NCBI GenBank assembly: GCA_947479455.1
Contig: CANJZE010000011.1
Location: forward strand, 1 to 64,000
Direction: 5' to 3'
DNA length: 64,000 nucleotides
From: Bacteroidota bacterium
GTDB taxonomy: Bacteria; Bacteroidota; Bacteroidia; Chitinophagales; LD1
In this document: piece after piece, positions 43,390 to 52,237 of the stretch
How the letters are laid out: each line of letters opens with the position of its first letter
Numbering within the stretch: position 1 is the first letter of the stretch
Made by a program: the position numbers and the translations under genes
Notes under the pieces: generated by a model
Told to the model about the DNA's origin: nothing
Database searches by the model: none
Seen by the model: only the letters and a program-made list of their open reading frames with translations

Positions 43390-44304
43390 ATCCATATCTC
43401 CCAGAGTAATCCCTATTTTCGACAAAGGGAATTTTGAATTTAAATTGTGATACAAAATTTTCCACGCTCCCACATTAGGATATAAAGAAGCAAAAGAATG
43501 GTCGAGTAAAGAGCCTCCGTGCGTTTGAAAATAAATATTGGTTGCTCCTAAACTCTTAGCACGTTGTACTAGTACCTCCATAACTTGTTTCAATTCCAAA
43601 GGCGAAGCCTCATCCATATCGCCAATAAAAAGCGAGCCATTTAGCTTGAGCCAAATATTTTTTCCATAAATATTTACCCGTATGCTACCACCAAATTTTT
43701 TGTAGTTGAAATATTGAATATCGCGAACAGTAGTGACGTAATCATTTTGGCGTAGGGAGTGCAACGGAAATTTATCAGTAAGTTCTTTCATAAAAAAACT
43801 TTCAAGCATCTGTTGCTGATAAAAAAATTGATTCGCTTTGCGCTTAAAAAAAGAAAGGTAACGATTGGCAATAGGTATGCAATACCCATTAATATTTGGT
43901 GTGGGTATCCAGTTTAATTTCTTAGTAGCACTTTTAATGGAAGCATCATTTGGGAAACCACAAATGAAGGAGATATTTTCGTTCAGTAAATCTTCATATA
44001 CATGGTCCATCAAAGTTTTAAAAATTCCTCGTTTCATATGAAGCGGATGGGTCATGCTATCAACCGACTGAACAGCCAGTTCCTTCATGCCTTGATATTC
44101 GAGCGCGTAAGGAATCATTCCGGTAAATCCGGCAGCAACATTATTTTCGAAAGCGAAATATCCGTACTTACTTTTGGTTAGATGCGCAGTGTTGTATTTG
44201 GAAACGAAATAAGAAACCGGCAATTGCTTTTTGTAGAGACTGTAATAAAGCAACGGTAGATGATGCAGATTGGAATCGGAAAGACGTTCGAAGCGGTAAT
44301 TCAA
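43381..44304 (-). CDS. GNAT-fold acyltransferase-like protein
   Basis: 307 residues of the GNAT N-acetyltransferase fold. YFAFENNVAAGFTGMIPY near residue 50 and SVDSMTHPLHMKRGIFKTLM near residue 81 form the acyl-CoA site in beta4-alpha3 (an unusual R/K-x-x-G loop). FICGFPNDASIKSATKKLNW near residue 112 is typical of the large FemAB/GNAT-like members of Bacteroidota glycan clusters. Starts with TTG at 44304; no ATG lies nearby. The first 137 bp overlap the end of the deacetylase gene in a different frame, which is unusual (see findings). The acyl acceptor is unknown. Confidence 0.76.
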   Translation of the reverse strand: MNYRFERLSDSNLHHLPLLYYSLYKKQLPVSYFVSKYNTAHLTKSKYGYFAFENNVAAGFTGMIPYALEYQGMKELAVQSVDSMTHPLHMKRGIFKTLMDHVYEDLLNENISFICGFPNDASIKSATKKLNWIPTPNINGYCIPIANRYLSFFKRKANQFFYQQQMLESFFMKELTDKFPLHSLRQNDYVTTVRDIQYFNYKKFGGSIRVNIYGKNIWLKLNGSLFIGDMDEASPLELKQVMEVLVQRAKSLGATNIYFQTHGGSLLDHSFASLYPNVGAWKILYHNLNSKFPLSKIGITLGDMDSF

Positions 44305-45235
44305 AATTTTTATTTGCGATAAACAGAACCTGATTGTAGGCCGAAAGATAGGGATTAGTGCTAAACCGATGAATGATATCGTTTGCTTTAATGTTTCCAG
44401 CTACATCCAATTGAGCAAACAGTTGGTGCGAATAGTTTGCCTGACGTGTAAGATGTACTGTTCGTTCATCGTAACCACCAAAAGGAGCAGCGAAAAAGAA
44501 CACTTTTTTTTCAATTACACTTTCGAGAGTTTGTTTCGAAGAAGTTAACTCGTCTGTAACTTCTTCATTTGAAAGAAACGTCAAATGGGTATGGGTGTAG
44601 CCATGCGAACCTATCGTGAATAACGAATTTTGACTGAGCTGCTTTACTTGTGTGGCACTCATCAATTTCCAGTAAGGCGCCATTGATTTTATTTTCATAA
44701 AATGAGCGTAGGGTAGAAACGCATCGTATAATTTTTCAATAAAAATTCTATTCTGTTTAGTGATGTGTTTGTTGATTGGCTCTCCGCTGGAATGAAAATA
44801 TCTCCCCCATCTATCTTTTTTGTATTCTTCATTTCCAACGGTAATGCAAGTAGGTGCGTAAGGGCTTGCATGGTCAATCAAATCGGGCCAGAGTACATTT
44901 TTTTCCTGATGCCATAAAGGGCATATGAAAAAAGTGGCAGGTGCCTCATATTTTTCAAGTAGCGGTTTAGCCAATGAGAAATTGTTTTCGAAGCCATCGT
45001 CAAAGGTAATGGCCACATTTAGTTTAGTATCATCCACATGGTCATTTACGTAATCGTTCAATGAAATAATGCGGGTGAATTTTTTTAGTAATTGAATTTC
45101 TTCTTCAAATTTTTTGACACCAATGAACTTCGTATTGACGGAGGTATCATTTTTAAAATCTACCCATGATAACCGATAACAATTTTCCCACGAGCGTTTT
45201 TTAAAATGTCGGATGATAAGTGTAATGCACGCCAT
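44168..45235 (-). CDS. Polysaccharide deacetylase (NodB/CE4 family)
   Basis: 355 residues. The NodB domain motif 1 is VAITFDDGFENNFS (Asp-Asp) near residue 72; motif 2 is IGSHGYTHTHL (H-x-x-x-H metal site) near residue 205; motif 3 is FAAPFGGYDE near residue 243. These support a metal-dependent N-deacetylase acting on a sugar amide, without a signal peptide. Catalytic residues are all present. The final 45 residues (from NFELPLR on) overlap the GNAT gene and do not look like the family, as if the original stop was lost by a small indel. Last gene of the glycan region before the tRNA. Confidence 0.84.
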   Translation of the reverse strand: MACITLIIRHFKKRSWENCYRLSWVDFKNDTSVNTKFIGVKKFEEEIQLLKKFTRIISLNDYVNDHVDDTKLNVAITFDDGFENNFSLAKPLLEKYEAPATFFICPLWHQEKNVLWPDLIDHASPYAPTCITVGNEEYKKDRWGRYFHSSGEPINKHITKQNRIFIEKLYDAFLPYAHFMKIKSMAPYWKLMSATQVKQLSQNSLFTIGSHGYTHTHLTFLSNEEVTDELTSSKQTLESVIEKKVFFFAAPFGGYDERTVHLTRQANYSHQLFAQLDVAGNIKANDIIHRFSTNPYLSAYNQVLFIANKNFELPLRTSFRFQSASSTVALLQSLQKAIAGFLFRFQIQHCASNQK

Positions 45236-45326
45236 ATACCTTGCACGTTATATTTTTGAGAACGAAGAGTTTGGTAGAGTACGGCTAAATTCATTAAGCA
45301 CAAAAGTTGAGTTGAATAGTAAAAAG

Positions 45327-45362
45327 AAAAGGGAATTCTTTATGTGAAAGAATTCCCTTTTT
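45327..45362 (-). terminator. Rho-independent terminator of the tRNA-Leu gene
   Basis: Perfect 15-bp stem AAAAGGGAATTCTTT/AAAGAATTCCCTTTT with loop ATGTG, directly after the tRNA 3' end; a T-run follows on the minus strand. Confidence 0.92.
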
Positions 45363-45363
45363 G

Positions 45364-45448
45364 TGGTACCGAAGGTGGGAATCGAACCCACACACCTTGC
45401 GATACACGATTTTGAGTCGTGCGCGTCTACCAATTCCGCCACTTCGGC
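45364..45448 (-). tRNA. tRNA-Leu (anticodon CAA)
   Basis: On the minus strand the acceptor arm GCCGAAG pairs with CTTCGGT, followed by A and an encoded CCA. The anticodon stem CACGA/TCGTG encloses the loop CTCAAAA, giving anticodon CAA, which reads UUG. A long variable arm (TATCGCAAGGTG type) and the T-arm GTGGGTTCGATTCCCAC are present, as in class II leucine tRNAs. Its terminator follows at once. Confidence 0.95.
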
Positions 45449-45600
45449 AAGTTTAAAACGGGTGGCAAATCTAAATCAAAATTGATTTTTTCAAAGGAAA
45501 CGGAAAGGAATCTCAATTTGTATTTTTACATAAATACACAGTTATAAATGCTCTTGTTCAAAAAACGGTTTGAACCATTAGTTTACATTTATCAAATCTT

Positions 45601-46629
45601 ATGCAAGCCAATTACCAACCTTATCAGCTAAATTTTACGAAACCTGTACTTACTTCGCGAGGAGAGATGACTGTGAAAAATGGGTATTATTTAACTGTTA
45701 CAGATGGAAAAAATAAGGGAGTAGGTGAATGCAGTTTTATTGAAGGATTAAGTGCTGATGATTTGTCGAACTATGAAGAAGTGCTGCAAACGATTTGTTC
45801 CTACATAGAAAAAGATGAAAAACCCGATTCAACAATTGTAAGTTCTCATCCATCAATAGTGTTTGGTTTAGAATCGGCTTTACTTGATTTGATTAATGGG
45901 GGCAAAAAAATATTTTTTGACAGTGCTTTTACACAAGGGAAAAAGCAAATTCCCATCAACGGGTTGGTTTGGATGGGCAAAAAAGATTTTATGCAAAAGC
46001 AAATTGAAGAAAAACTGACTTTAGGTTTTAACTGCATTAAAATTAAAGTTGGCGCCATTGATTTTGTGGAAGAGGTGAGCCTGCTCAGAGCTATTCGAAA
46101 AAAATTCCCTGTCGATAAAGTTGAAATTCGTTTAGATGCCAACGGAGCTTTCAACGCTGCTGATGTTTTTAAGAAATTAGAAACGCTTGCAGCATTTCAA
46201 ATTCATTCCATTGAACAACCTGTTCGCAAAGGACAATTAGAATTAATGATGCGGGTGTGTAAACAATCGCCCATTCCTATTGCGCTTGATGAAGAATTGA
46301 TTGGTGTACACGGCACGGTGCAGGATGATGTGCTATCTTTTATTCGACCGAAATATATTATTCTAAAGCCGAGTTTACTTGGTGGATTTGCCGTGTGCGA
46401 TGAATGGATTAGAAAAGCGGAGCGACAAAATATTGAATGGTGGGCCACCTCTGCATTAGAATCAAACATTGGCTTAAATGCTATCGCGCAATGGGTGTTT
46501 ACCAAGAAGAACAAATTGGTGCAAGGTCTTGGCACCGGCTCACTTTATTCTAACAACGTAAATTCTCCGCTTTTTATGGAGAATGGAAATTTGGGTTATA
46601 ACCCAAAAGCGAAATGGGAAAATGTGTAG
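45601..46629 (+). CDS. menC: o-Succinylbenzoate synthase-like enolase-superfamily enzyme
   Basis: Dehydrates SHCHC to o-succinylbenzoate in menaquinone synthesis; cytoplasmic. 342 residues. Enolase-superfamily catalytic residues in order: the Lys-x-Lys in CIKIKVG near residue 147, the metal ligands Asp (LDANGAF near 178), Glu (SIEQP near 206) and Asp/Glu (ALDEELIG near 229), and the base Lys in ILKPSLLGG near residue 255. The capping domain is at the N-terminus. No other men genes are next to it, so MenC is chosen by overall similarity; a dipeptide epimerase or muconate-type enzyme is a less likely alternative. Confidence 0.78.
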   Translation: MQANYQPYQLNFTKPVLTSRGEMTVKNGYYLTVTDGKNKGVGECSFIEGLSADDLSNYEEVLQTICSYIEKDEKPDSTIVSSHPSIVFGLESALLDLINGGKKIFFDSAFTQGKKQIPINGLVWMGKKDFMQKQIEEKLTLGFNCIKIKVGAIDFVEEVSLLRAIRKKFPVDKVEIRLDANGAFNAADVFKKLETLAAFQIHSIEQPVRKGQLELMMRVCKQSPIPIALDEELIGVHGTVQDDVLSFIRPKYIILKPSLLGGFAVCDEWIRKAERQNIEWWATSALESNIGLNAIAQWVFTKKNKLVQGLGTGSLYSNNVNSPLFMENGNLGYNPKAKWENV

Positions 46630-46773
46630 CCATGTTTGAGCATAAATAAAGATGTTTCATTTTTTTGAACAAAATGTTTTTTTCGCAACAGCAATTTTTC
46701 AATTGGTAGAAGACTTTCTTATTTAATTTGAAACAAATTCTAAGTATTATTTTATTGTTTGTAATTGTATGGT

Positions 46774-47499
46774 ATGAAAAGGATTGTTTTTCTTCTGTTT
46801 TTCATTTGCTCATCTTCTTCTGCTTATAGCCTTACCGATACACAACTGTGGTTTGGTTTTGTTCATCAAGCACGGCTTCATAATCATTGGGGATATTGGC
46901 TCGATGTTCATCACCGCACTAAAAACAATTTTTCTAATAATCTGCACCTAGAAATTTTTAGAGCAGGGGGCACTTACTTTATAAATGACCAATGGCGTGT
47001 TAATTTGGGATATGCCTTTATACCACAGTTTCCTTCGCTTACCAATCAAAGTTTTGTCCGCTTAGAGCACCGACCTTGGCAGCAAGTTTTTCATACGTTT
47101 ACCAAAAGGAGTTTTCGACTTACCCATTATTTGCGTAACGAACAACGCTTCTTACAAAAAACTTCGGGTGAAACCATTGTTGACGGGTACGTGTTTCGAG
47201 AGAGGATACGGTATATGATGATGATGCATTTTCTGTTCAACGAAAGCAAAGCGTTTAAGCAAAATAGTGTGGGCGCGGTAATAGCCAACGAAACATTTGT
47301 AAACGCCTACAGCAGCGATAAAGTCAACTCGTACGACCAAAACCGCGCCTTTGGCGGATTGTTTTATCAACTCACCAATGCTGTGCAGCTTCAATTAGGT
47401 TACATGAACGTGTTTGCAAAAACACCTAAGGGCGAAGAAGTGATACATGCTATCCGTCTGTTCGCATTTTACTCTTTAGATTTACGCAGGAAAAAGTGA
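46774..47499 (+). CDS. DUF2490 family outer-membrane-like protein
   Basis: 241 residues from the ATG at 46774 (MKRIVFLLFFICSSSSAYS), a signal peptide; an in-frame TTG at 46765 is less likely. The rest is rich in short amphipathic beta strands such as YWLDVHHRTKNNF, VNLGYAFIPQF and YLRNEQRFL, the pattern of DUF2490, thought to be a small beta-barrel. It ends in FYSLDLRRKK, an aromatic near-terminal residue that fits a barrel. Function unknown. Confidence 0.8.
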   Translation: MKRIVFLLFFICSSSSAYSLTDTQLWFGFVHQARLHNHWGYWLDVHHRTKNNFSNNLHLEIFRAGGTYFINDQWRVNLGYAFIPQFPSLTNQSFVRLEHRPWQQVFHTFTKRSFRLTHYLRNEQRFLQKTSGETIVDGYVFRERIRYMMMMHFLFNESKAFKQNSVGAVIANETFVNAYSSDKVNSYDQNRAFGGLFYQLTNAVQLQLGYMNVFAKTPKGEEVIHAIRLFAFYSLDLRRKK

Positions 47500-47532
47500 G
47501 AATTGTCTCTCTCTAGTTGTAACCAACTTAGC

Positions 47533-49182
47533 TTATTCAAACTGAATGAGGCAAAGTTTGTTGCGGTCATTGGGACCATTGGTTCCCATGACTGAACTGA
47601 TAACAAAAGTTTTCGGGTCAAGCCAATCGCCATTTTCGAGTGTGATTAACTGATCGAGTTTTTTACAATCAAACAAGACAGATTTTTTCATTTCACCTGT
47701 AGCGTCAACACGCACGCACGACAATACACCGCCATATCCGCCACCAAAAGGAGCGGGAGCCTGATTATTGGAAAGAGCTACATTTTTCGGATTATCCATA
47801 AACAAGAAATAGTAATCGTTGTTGTATTCAGTTACTCTGAAACTAAAGCCCATTGTGGAACCACCTTGTTGCGCTTTAGGTATTTTTTTAGACCAAACCA
47901 ACTCCCCCTCTTTATTTATGTATTGAGCAAAAATATCGTTACGGTAATAAGTGGTACGTGTAACCCAATATTTGCCGTTGTAGTAACTAACGGTAATATA
48001 GTACGATTCTTCGCCCATAACCACCAACGAACCATCCTGATTAAAGATTATTCTTCTCAGCTTAAGATTTTGTTCTGTAAGGTTTTCACCTTTTTCTTCT
48101 TTCTTCTCTAATTTCTTTTGTGTACGCTCACTTTCAAACTGCTTCAGAATCTCTGAAGGTAATTCGTAATATCCTTTGTGTACGTTCTCGAACGCTGTGC
48201 CGCTGTCATTCAAACGCACGAAAAAAGTGCCGTCTACGTTTGCCCCGTTGGCTACTAATTTCCCTTTTTTATCGCGACTGGCGTAATAACCTGAGCACAC
48301 TAAATGACCGGTAAGATCTTCGAACAAAGAGATTTGTGAAACATATTTATCGGTAAGATTCAGCGGAACTATCGAAGGTTTTTTATTGCCTTTGCCAAAC
48401 TTCATTATTTCAAAATGGAAGTTAGGACTGTTGTCAATTATTTTTTTGCGCGAGTCATCGTTGTAAACCGAAGCCAGAAATAAAAAGTCTCCGTTCTTAT
48501 CAACGGTATAATCTTCTACTTCCATTTTCTTTGGCCCGTAAGGCATCGTGTTTTCTTTTTCATTCCACACGGTTTTGAAATCTTTATCGAAAACCCAAAA
48601 GCCATATTTCGCATTCTGGTCTGCTTCCTTTCTATCCTGAGCACGATAGTTCACAAACACACTAAGGTTTGATGAATCGTTACTGAACTGCAACTTAAAC
48701 TTACCGGAAGTGTGAAAGCTATACAACCCATACATGCTTACATCACCGGTTACTTGTGGACAACTGATAAGCTCTTTTGAAGCACCAATCAATGCACCTT
48801 TTTGCACATCTATTTCCTGCACGTATAAGCGCTCGGTAGTTTCTTTCTTTGTCCAAGTAGAGTAGAACAAATAATACTTACTGCCCCAGTTTACGCAGTC
48901 CTGCAAATCATAATCTTTTGGAAAATTTTTTAACTCTATCGATTTCTCATTCTTTAAACCCAACTTACCTGTAAAAAGTTGTATGGTCAGCATTTTGCCC
49001 GGCTGATGACTAATTTGAATAAAACCGGAATTCAAGTTTCCTAAAAAAGCAATCGGAATATGTCTTTTAGGCGCGAAGTATTCCGGACCCCAGGTAACTT
49101 TGGGTTTAAGCTCGCCTGCGTTAGCAGCAAAACTTACGAGGATAAGCAAAAGCAGAAATGAAAATTTAGAGGTAATGCGCAT
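47533..49182 (-). CDS. Exported protein of unknown function, probably beta-rich
   Basis: 549 residues with a signal peptide (MRITSKFSFLLLLILVSFAANA). The body is a chain of beta-rich segments with repeated YYLFY-, GDFLFLAS- and GSLVVMGEESYY-type strands, suggesting a propeller-like fold. A charged helical stretch, SERTQKKLEKKEEKGENL, lies near residue 360. No catalytic motif and no T9SS domain were found. It lies downstream of nuoF on the same strand with a gap of about 50 bp, and I see no link to complex I. Confidence 0.65.
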   Translation of the reverse strand: MRITSKFSFLLLLILVSFAANAGELKPKVTWGPEYFAPKRHIPIAFLGNLNSGFIQISHQPGKMLTIQLFTGKLGLKNEKSIELKNFPKDYDLQDCVNWGSKYYLFYSTWTKKETTERLYVQEIDVQKGALIGASKELISCPQVTGDVSMYGLYSFHTSGKFKLQFSNDSSNLSVFVNYRAQDRKEADQNAKYGFWVFDKDFKTVWNEKENTMPYGPKKMEVEDYTVDKNGDFLFLASVYNDDSRKKIIDNSPNFHFEIMKFGKGNKKPSIVPLNLTDKYVSQISLFEDLTGHLVCSGYYASRDKKGKLVANGANVDGTFFVRLNDSGTAFENVHKGYYELPSEILKQFESERTQKKLEKKEEKGENLTEQNLKLRRIIFNQDGSLVVMGEESYYITVSYYNGKYWVTRTTYYRNDIFAQYINKEGELVWSKKIPKAQQGGSTMGFSFRVTEYNNDYYFLFMDNPKNVALSNNQAPAPFGGGYGGVLSCVRVDATGEMKKSVLFDCKKLDQLITLENGDWLDPKTFVISSVMGTNGPNDRNKLCLIQFE

Positions 49183-49235
49183 AGTGGGTGCGTTTGAAGG
49201 TGAATGAAAATTATGGAAAGAGTTAGTAGGTGTAT

Positions 49236-50606
49236 TTAAACCGCCATTGCTTCCTGTTTCACCATCAAATACTTCACCTTTTCCCAGGGCTCGTATTCAA
49301 AGTGTTTGCGGTCTTTTACTTTTTCGGGAAAACGAACATGGTATTCAAACTCGTGGCGGAAATGGCGGATAGCGGCAGCCACCGGCCATGCAGCCGCATC
49401 ACCCAGCGGACAAATAGTATTGCCTTCAATCTTGCGCTGAATATCCCATAACAAATCAATATCTTCTTCTCGACCAAAGCCGTGTTCCAAACGCCATGTT
49501 ACTTTTTCTAACCATCCTGTTCCTTCACGGCAAGGCGAACACTGTCCGCAACTTTCGTGATGATAGAAACGAGAGAAATTCCAGGTGTTGCGCACAATGC
49601 ACTGGCGGTCGTCATACACAATAAATCCTCCAGAGCCAATCATACTGCCTGTAGCAAAGCCGCCATCGCTCATGCTTTCGTAGGTCATTAAGCGCTGTTC
49701 GCCTTTGGCAGTTTTAAATAATAATTCAGCGGGAAGAATAGGCACCGATGAACCACCCGGCACGCATGCTTTCAATGGTCTGTCGGTTTGCATACCTCCG
49801 CAATATTCATCGCTCATTACAAATTCTTCAACCGGCACATTCAATTCAATTTCATACACACCGGGCTTCTTAATATTACCGGATGCAGAAATTAATTTCG
49901 TTCCGGTGCTTTTTCCAATACCAATTTTCGCGAACTCTTCTCCGCCATTCATAATAATCCAAGGCACATCCATAATGGTTTCTACATTGTTTACCACCGT
50001 TGGGTTTCCATACAAACCCACCACTGCAGGAAAAGGAGGTTTAATGCGCGGGTTACCACGCTTGCCTTCGAGTGATTCAATCAAAGCAGTTTCTTCACCG
50101 CAGATATAAGCACCGGCACCGCAGGTTACGTGTAAGTCTAAATCGAAACCGCTTCCCTTAATATTCTTTCCAAGCCATCCGTTGGCATAAGCTTCGTTAA
50201 TCGCGCGTTCAAGAATGCGATACACCCACATATACTCTCCGCGAATGTAGATGTAAGAAAGATGCGCCTCGAGCGCAATGCTCGAAGTAATCATTCCCTC
50301 AATCAACAGGTGAGGAAGTTTCTCCATCAGGTAACGGTCTTTGAAAGTGCCGGGTTCCGATTCATCGGCATTACACACTAAGTGGTGTGTAGGATTGTTC
50401 TTGCCAATAAAACTCCATTTCATACCGGTAGGGAAACCCGCGCCTCCGCGACCGCGCAGTCCGCTCTTCTTTACTTCTTCCACTATTTCTGTGGGAGTCA
50501 TCTTCAATGCTTTTTCTACTGAAGCATAGCCACCTGTTTTGCGATAGACTTCGTAAGTTTCTATACCGGGAACGTTAACGTGTTCTAAGAGAATTTTTTT
50601 GCCCAT
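49236..50606 (-). CDS. nuoF: NADH-quinone oxidoreductase subunit F
   Basis: Holds the NADH site, FMN and iron-sulfur cluster N3 of complex I; peripheral arm on the cytoplasmic side. 456 residues. Flavin/NADH motif GLRGRGGAGFPTGMKWSF near residue 50, GAGAYICGEETALIESLEG near residue 160, and the cluster Cys in HESCGQCSPCREGTGW near residue 350 and NTICPLGD near residue 395. The desaturase gene separates it from nuoE. nuoG and the rest of the operon do not follow; the next gene is unrelated. Confidence 0.97.
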   Translation of the reverse strand: MGKKILLEHVNVPGIETYEVYRKTGGYASVEKALKMTPTEIVEEVKKSGLRGRGGAGFPTGMKWSFIGKNNPTHHLVCNADESEPGTFKDRYLMEKLPHLLIEGMITSSIALEAHLSYIYIRGEYMWVYRILERAINEAYANGWLGKNIKGSGFDLDLHVTCGAGAYICGEETALIESLEGKRGNPRIKPPFPAVVGLYGNPTVVNNVETIMDVPWIIMNGGEEFAKIGIGKSTGTKLISASGNIKKPGVYEIELNVPVEEFVMSDEYCGGMQTDRPLKACVPGGSSVPILPAELLFKTAKGEQRLMTYESMSDGGFATGSMIGSGGFIVYDDRQCIVRNTWNFSRFYHHESCGQCSPCREGTGWLEKVTWRLEHGFGREEDIDLLWDIQRKIEGNTICPLGDAAAWPVAAAIRHFRHEFEYHVRFPEKVKDRKHFEYEPWEKVKYLMVKQEAMAV

Positions 50607-50679
50607 TGATTAATTCATTTATGCGGGCACGAATGTAATTTCGCGCACCAATTTCTCCAAAGAAAATTTCAACAGAAAA

Positions 50680-51621
50680 TCAATACGAACCCGCCATATC
50701 GGTGCGGTGTTCTTCTACTTTAATATCGTTCACCCAGTCTTCATCGTTTACCAAAGGTGCAAGCACGATAGGATTACCGAGGTAGTCAATTCTTTTTGCA
50801 GGATAAATATGTGTAGCGATGAGATAGGAGAGCAGTGATTTTCTATCCAATGACGGATGAATAAACGGGCGCAGATTCTTTGCATGATACTCAGGATATA
50901 AACTCCAGTGCAAGTTCGGTTTCATGTGGTGTGCTCCATGATAACCATTGTTGAACAACATCCAGTTTAAAAAGCTGCCTGTAAAATTACGACTGTGATT
51001 ATAAGGATGCTCTTCATCGCAGCCATCGTGCTGAAAATAATTGGTGCTTACAATTCCCCATGCAGCATACTGATGCGGAATGAAAATGAAAAGCAGAAAG
51101 CATTTCCAGTTCACAAAAGCCAAAGCAATTTTTATTCCGTTTACCAAAATCATTTCCATGGTATATTGACGAAACCAATAAGGACGCTCTTTATACATCT
51201 TCTTCGCAAAACGAATTTCGCCTTTCAAAATATCGCCACTCATGATGTAGAAAAAGAAAAGCTGGTTAAGAATATTTAAGCGGTAGCGCGCCTTGCTCGT
51301 GCGAATGGCATCCTTTGGCGTTTGAACATATTTGTGATGACTGAAATTATGCCCGGGCACATAAGCACTTGTGGAGTGTCCGTAACAAAGCGAAAGAATT
51401 ACCTGAAATATTTTGTTGAGCGTGCGACTCTCAAAAATAGGAACGTGAATAGTGTTGTGAACGATTGTAGCGCAGATGAAAGAGAGAACACAATTAGCTG
51501 CTACGAAAAGAAAAACCTGAACGGTGCTTAATTCATTCCACAAAAACCACGGAGCAATTGCTACTGTAAAGTAAAGTGCAACGGTAAGTAGTGTGCGAAC
51601 ATCGGCTTTGTAACGGAGCAT
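50680..51621 (-). CDS. Fatty acid desaturase family protein
   Basis: Membrane di-iron oxidase that introduces a double bond (or hydroxyl) into acyl or carotenoid chains. 313 residues, four main hydrophobic segments. His boxes: HNTIHVP near residue 55, HNFSHHKY near residue 90, and HNGYHGAHHMKPNLHW near residue 223. The upstream HDGCDEEHPYNHSRNF also contains several His. It sits between nuoE and nuoF with the same orientation (38 and 73 bp gaps), which is unexpected in a complex I operon. A link to respiration is only positional. Substrate unknown. Confidence 0.86.
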   Translation of the reverse strand: MLRYKADVRTLLTVALYFTVAIAPWFLWNELSTVQVFLFVAANCVLSFICATIVHNTIHVPIFESRTLNKIFQVILSLCYGHSTSAYVPGHNFSHHKYVQTPKDAIRTSKARYRLNILNQLFFFYIMSGDILKGEIRFAKKMYKERPYWFRQYTMEMILVNGIKIALAFVNWKCFLLFIFIPHQYAAWGIVSTNYFQHDGCDEEHPYNHSRNFTGSFLNWMLFNNGYHGAHHMKPNLHWSLYPEYHAKNLRPFIHPSLDRKSLLSYLIATHIYPAKRIDYLGNPIVLAPLVNDEDWVNDIKVEEHRTDMAGSY

Positions 51622-51658
51622 GAAATGAATTTGTTGTAAGCGTTATTGCAAACAACTT

Positions 51659-52195
51659 TTATACAGCACTCAACTTTTGAATCTTTCCTGCTCTACAATC
51701 TTCAACCAAGGCATCCATTTTTTCGGGAGTAAGAAACTCTTTATAGAAATCGCCTAGCTGCAACATAGGAGCATAACCACAAGCACCAAGACATTCAACA
51801 CCTTTTACCTGAAATAAACCATCGGAAGTAACTTCGCCCATTCCTACACCTAATTTTTTGCAGGTGTAATCCATTAAATCTTCTGCTCCGCGTGTAACGC
51901 AACAACTGGTGCGACAAAACTCAAACACATATTTACCTACAGGTTTCTGATTATACATAGAGTAAAACGAAACCACTTCATACACTTCAATAGGAAGAAT
52001 GCCAAGCACCTCAGCAACTTTATCCATTGCTTCTACCGAAAGCCAATCGTTGTTTTCATCCTGCACTTCATGCAAAATAGTAAGCAAGGCACTTTTCTTT
52101 TTCCCTTCGGGGAAGCGCGATTTCAATAACTCAATTCGAGCGATTGTTTTATCACTCAGCTTTACTTCGGAATTATTTTTTACAACTAAACTCAT
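51659..52195 (-). CDS. nuoE: NADH-quinone oxidoreductase subunit E
   Basis: Thioredoxin-like [2Fe-2S] subunit (cluster N1a) of complex I. 178 residues. The four cluster Cys are in EFCRTSCCVTRGAEDL near residue 93 and VECLGACGYAPM near residue 135. VVSFYSMYNQKPVGK is a family signature. Its ATG lies at the very edge of the palindromic repeat's flank (TACAAATG). It is followed by the desaturase gene. Confidence 0.96.
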   Translation of the reverse strand: MSLVVKNNSEVKLSDKTIARIELLKSRFPEGKKKSALLTILHEVQDENNDWLSVEAMDKVAEVLGILPIEVYEVVSFYSMYNQKPVGKYVFEFCRTSCCVTRGAEDLMDYTCKKLGVGMGEVTSDGLFQVKGVECLGACGYAPMLQLGDFYKEFLTPEKMDALVEDCRAGKIQKLSAV

Positions 52196-52235
52196 TTGTA
52201 TTTTGTATTAAAGTCCCCTTTAGGGGATTTAGGGG
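52196..52235. repeat. Palindromic repeat element between nuoD and nuoE
   Basis: Core CCCCTTTAGGGG-ATTTAGGGG at 52215-52235, plus the flank TTGTATTTTGTATTAAAGT; on the coding strand the flank reads AATACAAAATACAAATG, so its end forms the nuoE start codon. Confidence 0.85.
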
Positions 52236-52237
52236 TT

